64,000 bases of DNA from Mesonia sediminis. GTDB lineage: Bacteria; Bacteroidota; Bacteroidia; Flavobacteriales; Flavobacteriaceae. The stretch lies in contig NZ_JBHULZ010000008.1 in assembly GCF_042684705.1 (NCBI RefSeq), forward strand, positions 1-64,000, read 5' to 3'. This document shows positions 54,372 to 61,682 of this stretch, piece by piece. The translations under genes and the position numbers were made by a program. The stretch's first letter is position 1, and each line of letters opens with the position of its first letter. The notes under the pieces were generated by a model. That model was not told the DNA's origin. It saw only the letters and a program-made list of their open reading frames with translations, and made no database searches.

Positions 54372-55613
54372 TCAGTCAAACTTAATCGCCTTTACCGGAT
54401 TTATTCTCGCAATTAAAATACTAGGTATTAAAAGCATAAATAAGCAAAGTAAAAGCGTACCTAAATTTATTAGTACAACGTAATTCCAATTTAAGAATAC
54501 AGGTGCTTCGGTAACATAATAGGTTTCTGGGTTGAGGGCAATCAGCTTAAAATGTTTTTGAATAAGCAACAAACCAATACCAATTACATTACCCCAAAAT
54601 AAACCCTTTAGTATTAAATAGGCGGCGTTATAAAGGAATATTTTACGGATACTCCAATCTGTTGCGCCCAAGGCTTTAAGCATCCCAATCATGGGGGTTC
54701 TTTCTAGTATGAGTACCAGTAAAGCTGTTATCATATTAATTCCTGAGACCAAAATCATAATTCCAATAATAAGTCCGATATTAAAATCAAATAAGGCCAA
54801 CCATTCAAAAATTGAAGCATATTCTTGCTGAATGCTCACGGCATCTAAGAAAGAACTAATGTGTTCATAAATTGCTCTTCCCTTTTGAGGAAGCTCTTTA
54901 AAGTTATCTACAAACACCTCGAAATAACCTATTTGATTAGCATCCCATTTGTTTAAACGTTGTATTTGGGTAATATCGGCTAATAAAAAGGTTTCGTCAA
55001 ATTCCTGAAAGCCAGAATTGTATATTCCTACCACTTCAAATGCCACTAAGCGAGGGCGTTTTTGATTTTCATCATTCATAAAATAGACCACCACTTGATC
55101 ATCTAACTCAAACTTCAATCGCTTTGCGAGATAAGAAGAGATTAGAATTTCTTTACTATTGGGTGAGTTTGCTTTATATTGAGGCAACCTTCCAGATACC
55201 AAATACTCTTCAAAATACGTCCAGTTATAATCTTGGCCTACCCCTTTTACTACAATTCCTTCAAAAGTTTCGGCGGTACGTATGACCCCATATTTGGTAG
55301 CCACCGCCTGAATGTGTTTTATACCTTCAATTTGATTAAAATCGGGGTAAAATTCTTGATGCTTATCGATAGGAATAACCGAAATCTGTGCATCTGTATT
55401 ATTAATACTGCTTATTTTAACATGCCCATTAAATGCCGCTATTTTATCGCGGATCTTTTGCTGTAGCCCCACACCTGTAGCTACGGCAACCAACATCATA
55501 ACCACTCCTACTGCAATTGCAGTAACCGCTATTTTAATAATTGGTGCAGATATACTACTTTTATAATCTTTAGCACCGATAAGGCGCTTACTTATAAAAA
55601 ATTCGAAATTCAA
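54372..55613 (-). CDS. LolC/LolE-type ABC transporter permease
   Basis: About 413 residues if started at the TTG at 55613 (LNFEFFISKRLIGAKD, matching the usual MNxEFFIAKR start of this family); the frame extends to another TTG at 55634 that would overlap the divergent namZ-like gene. One N-terminal span, a large periplasmic MacB-like domain (about 60-260) and three C-terminal spans (NIGLIIGIMILVSGINMIT and following) with the ERTPMIGMLKALGA coupling loop: the FtsX/MacB fold. Likely moves lipoproteins from the inner membrane; the LolD ATPase is not here. A TATTTTTG box at 55647-55640 fits the later start. Confidence 0.87.
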   Translation of the reverse strand: MNFEFFISKRLIGAKDYKSSISAPIIKIAVTAIAVGVVMMLVAVATGVGLQQKIRDKIAAFNGHVKISSINNTDAQISVIPIDKHQEFYPDFNQIEGIKHIQAVATKYGVIRTAETFEGIVVKGVGQDYNWTYFEEYLVSGRLPQYKANSPNSKEILISSYLAKRLKFELDDQVVVYFMNDENQKRPRLVAFEVVGIYNSGFQEFDETFLLADITQIQRLNKWDANQIGYFEVFVDNFKELPQKGRAIYEHISSFLDAVSIQQEYASIFEWLALFDFNIGLIIGIMILVSGINMITALLVLILERTPMIGMLKALGATDWSIRKIFLYNAAYLILKGLFWGNVIGIGLLLIQKHFKLIALNPETYYVTEAPVFLNWNYVVLINLGTLLLCLFMLLIPSILIARINPVKAIKFD

Positions 55614-55622
55614 TTTTAGCTT

Positions 55623-56849
55623 ATGTTTTTTCAATTGGTCAAAAATACACTTTTTCTTGCGGTTTTAGGTCTGGTTTCTTGTCAGGCTCAAACAAATTCA
55701 GAAAAACAAACCCACAATACCGAGCGCCAGGTTTCACCCTCAAGTACATTAATGGTAGGAGCAAACCAAACACAAGCTTATTTTAATAAACTCAAAGGTA
55801 AACGTATCGGAATAGTAGGGAATCAGACCTCGGTTATATTTAAAGAAAACGGAGCATATACCCATTTGGTCGATAGCTTATTGGTACATAATTTTAATAT
55901 TGTTCGTGTTTTCTCACCCGAGCATGGTTTTAGAGGTAAGGCAGATGCAGGCGAGCAAGTAAAAAACGGTATGGATACACAAACGGGTCTACCCATCATT
56001 TCGCTGTATGGAAAAAACAAAAAACCCACTCCAGCGCAACTAGAAGGTATAGATTTACTCATTTTTGATATACAAGATGTAGGCACACGGTTTTACACTT
56101 ATATTTCAACTTTGCATTATGTACTAGAGGCTGCAGCCGAAAATAATATTGCTGTTTTGGTTCTCGATAGGCCTAACCCCAATGGCGCTTATGTAGACGG
56201 TCCCGTTTTAGAATTACAACATAAAAGTTTTGTTGGGATGCATCCTATACCTGTTGTTCATGGTATGAGTATAGGCGAATATGCCCAAATGATTATAGGC
56301 CAAAATTGGCTCGAAAAAGGCGTAAAACCCGAATTAGAAGTTATTCCTGTAAAAAATTACACGCGCCAAGACCCGTATATTTTACCCATAAAACCCTCGC
56401 CAAATCTTCCCAACGCTCAGGCTATAAAACTATACCCTAGTCTTTGTTTTTTTGAGGGCACCCAGGTAAATGCAGGGCGTGGTACAGCCTTGCAATTCCA
56501 AGTTTTTGGCTCACCTTTTTTAGCCAAAAATTATTTTGATTTTTCCTATACCCCAAAAGCTAATGAGGGGGCCAAAAACCCAAAACATATGGGTCAATTA
56601 TGTTATGGCAGGAACCTCTCAAATAGTAAAATCGAAAATAAAATACAATTAGATTGGCTGATTGAAGCCTATCAAAATACTGCCGATAAAAGTAAATTTT
56701 TTAACTCTTTTTTCACCAAGTTAGCGGGCACTGCAAAATTACAATCTCAAATCGAAGCAGGTTTAAGCCCAGAAGCCATTCGCAAAACTTGGAAACCTGC
56801 ACTTAAAGCATTTAAAAAAATGAGAGCTAATTATTTGATTTACGAATAG
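55623..56849 (+). CDS. DUF1343 / NamZ-type exo-beta-N-acetylmuramidase lipoprotein
   Basis: 408 residues with a lipoprotein signal (LGLVSCQAQ). NamZ-family marks: VGNQTSVI, FSPEHGFRGKADAGEQV, LIFDIQDVGTRFYTYISTLH, VLDRPNPNGAYVDGPVL and the VNAGRGTALQFQVFGSP region. Family members cleave terminal N-acetylmuramic acid from peptidoglycan fragments (shown for Bacillus and Tannerella proteins), consistent with cell-wall recycling in the periplasm. Divergent from the LolC-type permease. Monocistronic as far as seen. Confidence 0.9.
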   Translation: MFFQLVKNTLFLAVLGLVSCQAQTNSEKQTHNTERQVSPSSTLMVGANQTQAYFNKLKGKRIGIVGNQTSVIFKENGAYTHLVDSLLVHNFNIVRVFSPEHGFRGKADAGEQVKNGMDTQTGLPIISLYGKNKKPTPAQLEGIDLLIFDIQDVGTRFYTYISTLHYVLEAAAENNIAVLVLDRPNPNGAYVDGPVLELQHKSFVGMHPIPVVHGMSIGEYAQMIIGQNWLEKGVKPELEVIPVKNYTRQDPYILPIKPSPNLPNAQAIKLYPSLCFFEGTQVNAGRGTALQFQVFGSPFLAKNYFDFSYTPKANEGAKNPKHMGQLCYGRNLSNSKIENKIQLDWLIEAYQNTADKSKFFNSFFTKLAGTAKLQSQIEAGLSPEAIRKTWKPALKAFKKMRANYLIYE

Positions 56850-57012
56850 CTTGGGTGTAATTATGGGTAACTGTAAAACTATTAAATTCTGGGAACATTT
56901 AATAGTCATCTCGCTTTGATACTTTTTGATGAAAATACTTGTTCTATTGTAAATAAGTTCGGTACAGGCCAGAATAAAGCTCTATGCTATCTTGGCGAAC
57001 AAATTATTCTAT

Positions 57013-57507
57013 TTAAACTTTAATTTTCTCTTTCATCGCCTCAACAATTGCATAAGCTGCCGGACAGATAGCCACATTTTTAAGTGTTAAATTAGAAATT
57101 TGATGAAATTTTTTCCGATCGGTGTGCGGAAATTCGGCGCAAGCCTTTGGGCGCACTTCATAAATCAAACACCTGTTATCTTCGGCCAGAAAAGCACAAG
57201 GCACCTGCTGCAAAACATAATCTTGATCTTCATCAATACGCAAATAGGTAGCAATAAAGTTAGCTGGTTTCATTCTCAAGAATTTCGAAATCCGGTTTAT
57301 ATCTTTATCGGTGAAAAGCGGTCCAGTAGTTTTACAGCAGTTAGCACAATCTAAACAATAATCTTTAGCAAATTCTTCCTCGTGTAAATCTTGCATCAAG
57401 ACATCAAGTTGTTTGGGGGGCTTTTTTTTAAGCTTAGCAAAAAACTTTTTGTTCTGCTTATGCTTATCTTTGGCGTTTTTGGGTAGGTTTTTCAGCAAAT
57501 CTTCCAT
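57013..57507 (-). CDS. YkgJ family zinc/iron-cluster-type cysteine protein
   Basis: 164 residues from the ATG at 57507 (MEDLLKNLPKNAKDKH). The frame runs back to 57597, but that extension overlaps the divergent methyltransferase. Cysteine pattern CLDCANCC, CAFLAEDNRCLIYEVRPKAC and ICPAA defines the CxxCxxCC YkgJ family, thought to bind zinc or an Fe-S cluster; function unproved. A TACTTTTG box ends five bases before the ATG (57519-57512), suggesting a leaderless transcript. Confidence 0.87.
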   Translation of the reverse strand: MEDLLKNLPKNAKDKHKQNKKFFAKLKKKPPKQLDVLMQDLHEEEFAKDYCLDCANCCKTTGPLFTDKDINRISKFLRMKPANFIATYLRIDEDQDYVLQQVPCAFLAEDNRCLIYEVRPKACAEFPHTDRKKFHQISNLTLKNVAICPAAYAIVEAMKEKIKV

Positions 57508-57525
57508 ACCACAAAAGTAAATGAA

Positions 57526-58251
57526 ATGAAACAAGATAAAACCTATAATCCCGATATTTTTGGAGAAGCCGTTCACGATTATTTTATTAAGGGTCAAGCC
57601 GAATCAATACGTGTTTGGCAAGAAGATTTCGATGAAGATGAAATTCCCACCGCCTACCTTTTTAGAGCTTTCAAAGATATGCCAGCTATAGAGCAAATAG
57701 CGCTTAAAAACAGTTTTGGTCATTGCCTTGATGTTGGTTGCTGCGCGGGCAGTCACTCCTTGCATTTGCAGCAAAAGGGATTAGAAGTTACCGCCATAGA
57801 CATTTCTGCTAAAGCTATAGAAGTATGTCGCTTACGCGGAATTAAAGATGCCCAAGTAAAAAGCTTTTTTGAGGTTGAAGAACGATATGATACTATCCTG
57901 ATGCTTATGAACGGTAGTGGTATCATAGGGAAACTCAATCAATTGAATTCTTTTTTTCAGCAGCTTAAAAAGATTTTAAAACCCGGCGGACAATTGTTAA
58001 TCGACTCTTCAGATTTGCGTTACTTATATGAAGAGGAAGACGAATCCTTATCAAAAATAACCTCACAAAACTATTATGGAGAGGTTCAATATCAAATACA
58101 ATACAAAGAACAAAAAAGCCAGTGGTTTGACTGGCTTTATATCGATTTTGAAAAATTAAAATTAGCTGCTTCGGCTCAAGGATTTTCGTGTAAACAATTG
58201 GTTGCGGGCGAGCACTATGATTACTTAGCACAAATTACTTATAATAATTAA
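57526..58251 (+). CDS. Class I SAM-dependent methyltransferase
   Basis: 241 residues. Motif I is HCLDVGCCAGSHSLHLQ; motif II/III follow as VTAIDISAKAIEVCRLRG; YDTILMLMNGSGIIG and LKKILKPGGQLLIDSSD complete the Rossmann fold. Substrate unknown. Divergent from ykgJ with 18 bases between start codons, convergent with the amidohydrolase gene (nine-base gap, no clear terminator). Confidence 0.88.
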   Translation: MKQDKTYNPDIFGEAVHDYFIKGQAESIRVWQEDFDEDEIPTAYLFRAFKDMPAIEQIALKNSFGHCLDVGCCAGSHSLHLQQKGLEVTAIDISAKAIEVCRLRGIKDAQVKSFFEVEERYDTILMLMNGSGIIGKLNQLNSFFQQLKKILKPGGQLLIDSSDLRYLYEEEDESLSKITSQNYYGEVQYQIQYKEQKSQWFDWLYIDFEKLKLAASAQGFSCKQLVAGEHYDYLAQITYNN

Positions 58252-58260
58252 TACTGGGAT

Positions 58261-59883
58261 TTAATATACTTTTTCGCCATTTACATAAGTTGCCAAAACA
58301 CGGGTAAGCGGCAACTGCTGCTCATTCACTTTCATCAAATCTTGGTTTAACACAACAAAATCGGCAAATTTTCCCACGGCAATACTGCCTTTTTCTTGTT
58401 CTTCAAAATTAGCATAGGCTGCCCAAATGGTCATTCCTTTTAATGCTTCTTCTCGTGACAAAGCTTGAGCTTTTTGAAATCCGTTGGCCGGATAGTTATC
58501 CAAGTCTTTTCGAGCTACAGCTGCATAAAAAGTAAGTATAGGGTTTACTTTCTCTATAGGAAAATCTGTTCCTAAAGCTACCAATCCCGCAGCCTCTAAA
58601 AGTTTCTTATAGGCATAAGCATTTTGCAATCGCTTTTCACCCAGGCGATCTTTTGCCCAATACATATCGCTTGTTGCATGAGTAGGTTGCACAGACGGAA
58701 TGATATTCTTATTAAAATACTTAAAATCTTGAGGGGCTACCACCTGCGCATGCTCAACCCTCCACCTTCTGTTGGGTTTATCTTTTAAAAGGTTTTTATA
58801 AGTGCTCAGCACCACGGCATTTGCAGAATCTCCTATGGCATGGGTATTCATTTGCCAAGAAGATTGAGAAAGTTTTTGGGCTAATGCTTTAAAATCGGCT
58901 ATACCAATAAGCATACTCCCATAATGTCCTTTTTTATCGGAGTAAGGCTGTTTTAGCGCCGCACCTCGAGAACCCAAAGCACCGTCAGCAAATACCTTAA
59001 CGGATCTAAGGTTTAAAAAATCGGTTTTTAGTGGTCCTCGTTCTAAAAAATAATCAATCTCCTCCGCATTATTGGCTAGCATAGCATAAAGTCTAACCTT
59101 TAGCACCTCTGCCTGTTGCAAACTATCAATCAATTCAATTTTATTTTTGTTTAAACCTGCATCGGCTATACTCGTTAAACCGTTTTCAAAAGCTATCTTT
59201 TGTGCTGCTAGCAAAGCATCAATTTGTGTAGCACGCGTAGGCTCTGGAATAATAGCTTGCACCGGCTGCATGGCATTATCTATCAACACTCCTGTTAATT
59301 CTCCTTGGTGCTTTAATAATTGCCCACCTGATATTTCGGTATCGGCATTAAGATTGGCCAATTGCAAAGCTTTGGTATTAGCCAAAAGCGCGTGCCCATC
59401 TATGCGTGTTAGAACCACTGGCGTATCAGGAAACAAGTCATCTAAAGCTTTGTTAGTAGGAAATTCCTTATTGGGCCAATCGTTCTGATCCCAACCCCTT
59501 CCTATAATAAACTGGCGTTGTTCTTGCTCTTGAAAAGCTTTTAACTTTTCTAAAACCTCATCAAAACTCTTGGTACCGGTTAACTCTACCCTTTGCTGCT
59601 GCATTCCTAAGTTATAAAAATGAGCATGTGCATCAATAAAGCCAGGATAGATGGCTTTGCCTTTGGCATCATAAGATTGCTTGGGTTTATAACGCAAATG
59701 CAAATCTTCGTAATTTCCCAAGGCCACGATCTTTCCGTCTTTAACAGCAAAACCCTTCACCACATCAAAGGCATCATTCACCGTATAAACTTTAGCATTG
59801 CTTACTATTAAATCAACCTCTTCCCGCTGTTCACAGGCGCTAAAAAGTATAAGCATGCAGCAACTAAACAGTATATTCTTCAT
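58261..59883 (-). CDS. Amidohydrolase-family lipoprotein (YtcJ-like metallohydrolase)
   Basis: 540 residues with a lipoprotein signal (LILFSACEQR, Cys17), then the amidohydrolase barrel: metal site DAHAHFYN, FIIGRGWDQNDWP, ADAGLNKNKI, VFADGALGSRGAAL, NTHAIGDSAN, RVEHAQV and ALGTDFPIEKVNP. The domain order matches YtcJ-like enzymes, substrates of which are mostly unknown. The lipid anchor places it in the periplasm or surface. Thirteen-base gap to the upstream barrel gene, so likely co-transcribed. Confidence 0.9.
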   Translation of the reverse strand: MKNILFSCCMLILFSACEQREEVDLIVSNAKVYTVNDAFDVVKGFAVKDGKIVALGNYEDLHLRYKPKQSYDAKGKAIYPGFIDAHAHFYNLGMQQQRVELTGTKSFDEVLEKLKAFQEQEQRQFIIGRGWDQNDWPNKEFPTNKALDDLFPDTPVVLTRIDGHALLANTKALQLANLNADTEISGGQLLKHQGELTGVLIDNAMQPVQAIIPEPTRATQIDALLAAQKIAFENGLTSIADAGLNKNKIELIDSLQQAEVLKVRLYAMLANNAEEIDYFLERGPLKTDFLNLRSVKVFADGALGSRGAALKQPYSDKKGHYGSMLIGIADFKALAQKLSQSSWQMNTHAIGDSANAVVLSTYKNLLKDKPNRRWRVEHAQVVAPQDFKYFNKNIIPSVQPTHATSDMYWAKDRLGEKRLQNAYAYKKLLEAAGLVALGTDFPIEKVNPILTFYAAVARKDLDNYPANGFQKAQALSREEALKGMTIWAAYANFEEQEKGSIAVGKFADFVVLNQDLMKVNEQQLPLTRVLATYVNGEKVY

Positions 59884-59895
59884 ACGTTCTTCTTT

Positions 59896-61641
59896 TTACC
59901 AATCAAATTGATAGGTGGCTCCTGCCATAATTTGCAGACCTTGTGTTGGGTAAGCATACCAACGCTCATAATTATCGCCCAGCAGGTTGTTCCCTCTTAA
60001 AAAGAAGCCCCATTGCTCGGTGAATTGATAATCTACGCGTAAATTGGCATCTATAAAAGCGTCTAGCGTTTGGGTTTGTGCACTAGACTCTGGGGTGCTA
60101 TTTATGATAAATAAACTATCTTTTCTCTCGCCCATCGCCAACATACTCGCGCTTATTAACCATTTTTGATCAATCGCATAATTTAACATAAGTTGACTTT
60201 CAAATTGTGGTAAATTCCAAGCTTCAGGCTCTCTGTCTTCACCGTAGCTATAAAAACTTCCGTTTAATTTTAGGTTAAATTGGTCGTTAATATCCAATTG
60301 CAATTCTGCAAATAATTGTAATGTATTTACCTCATCGTAAACCACGCCAAAGCTATTGAAATATTCGTAACCCTCACGAGAGGTTACGTTTTGGTTATCT
60401 GTGCTATGTTTAAATAAAGCCTTATTCACCTCGTTTTGGTAACTGGCTTTTACATTATAGCTTAAAGCTTCGGTAAATTTACCTTTACCACCTACAAAAA
60501 CATCATATTGTTTGTCGGTTGGGGCAACCACCAATGCCGGCGCTACAAACGGATTGTTTTGGGTAAAACCATAATAAGAGTTTTGTTTTAATCCGCCTTG
60601 AGCGCCCCCATAAACCGTAAAATAATCGCCTGCTAAACGGTAACTACCACTGACTTTTGGATAGATATAAAAATTATTTTTCTCGTTTTCAACATCCATA
60701 CTGTAAACCAGTTCGGCACCTAATTGCACCGAGTAATCTTGATCTGACAAGACGATACGCGGACTAATACTCGAATTCAGGTAAGCGTATTTAGGCATAA
60801 AACTTACATTATTGGGTTGTTCGTCAAAATTACCATTTACATAATCAAATTTGAGCTCTAGGTCTACAGGCATTTGCGTTAAAGGCAGTTCAAATTTAGG
60901 AGTTAAAACCAATCTATTCTCACCTGCACCCCAATTATCTGCGAAGCGCATATAGCTTAAATCAATACCTTGAAATACCCCTTCTCCCGTATTTAAATAT
61001 GCATCTAATCCGCCACCTAAATAAGCGTGACCGGTTTCTATACCGTCTAATAAAGGTTCTGGAATAGAAAATTCTTGCGGTAAACCGTACCAATTAAAAG
61101 ACTGGTGTAAAGCATTAATTTGTGTACCCCAGGTAAAACTACGTGTTTCTTGCTCATAACCTAACTTGAGTTGGGTATCATAAAACTCATCATCTAAGTC
61201 TACTCCGTCTATTCCTCCTTGGGTAGATTGGTGTGTAAAACTTAAATTGAGATCTTGGTAACGACTTAGCGGGATGCGTCCGAAAAAAGCAGCGTCTACA
61301 TTAAAGTAGTTGCCCACACCCAAAGAAGCATAATTATCAAAACTTGTGGGTAAAGCCTGTTGTTGCACTCGGGCCGCTCTACCCTTTGCTGGGGTAAAAG
61401 TTGAGGCTACTGGAAAAGAATTAATGGTATAGTTTACTTTTTTCTTTTGTCGCTCGGTAGAATCATTGATCACTGGGTTCTGCTTAATTTTAAAAGCATC
61501 GCTTACCGTAGGCGAATATGGTTTTACAATTATCAAGCGTTCGGTATCTATATCACCTTGCTCTTCTTTGTCTTCTTGGGCAAAACTTAAGGCTGTGCTA
61601 ACAAGGAATAAGCCAATGGATATACCTAATTTAAAACGCAT
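59896..61641 (-). CDS. Outer-membrane beta-barrel protein, TonB-receptor-like without a plug
   Basis: About 581 residues from the ATG at 61641 (MRFKLGISIGLFLVSTALSFAQ); the frame runs back to 61671. After a signal peptide and a charged linker (DTERLIIVKPYSPTVSDAFKIKQ), amphipathic strands continue to a terminal YQFDW. The length and the absence of a recognisable plug or TonB box argue against a standard receptor. Eleven bases after the TPR gene, so the two are probably partners in envelope function. Confidence 0.8.
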   Translation of the reverse strand: MRFKLGISIGLFLVSTALSFAQEDKEEQGDIDTERLIIVKPYSPTVSDAFKIKQNPVINDSTERQKKKVNYTINSFPVASTFTPAKGRAARVQQQALPTSFDNYASLGVGNYFNVDAAFFGRIPLSRYQDLNLSFTHQSTQGGIDGVDLDDEFYDTQLKLGYEQETRSFTWGTQINALHQSFNWYGLPQEFSIPEPLLDGIETGHAYLGGGLDAYLNTGEGVFQGIDLSYMRFADNWGAGENRLVLTPKFELPLTQMPVDLELKFDYVNGNFDEQPNNVSFMPKYAYLNSSISPRIVLSDQDYSVQLGAELVYSMDVENEKNNFYIYPKVSGSYRLAGDYFTVYGGAQGGLKQNSYYGFTQNNPFVAPALVVAPTDKQYDVFVGGKGKFTEALSYNVKASYQNEVNKALFKHSTDNQNVTSREGYEYFNSFGVVYDEVNTLQLFAELQLDINDQFNLKLNGSFYSYGEDREPEAWNLPQFESQLMLNYAIDQKWLISASMLAMGERKDSLFIINSTPESSAQTQTLDAFIDANLRVDYQFTEQWGFFLRGNNLLGDNYERWYAYPTQGLQIMAGATYQFDW

Positions 61642-61682
61642 AGAAGTATTGAATTTATGATTATATAACATAGCTATTTTTT

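Noticed and set aside
57508..57597. Thirty-codon N-terminal extension of the YkgJ protein
   Set aside because: It overlaps the divergent methyltransferase start and contains the predicted promoter.
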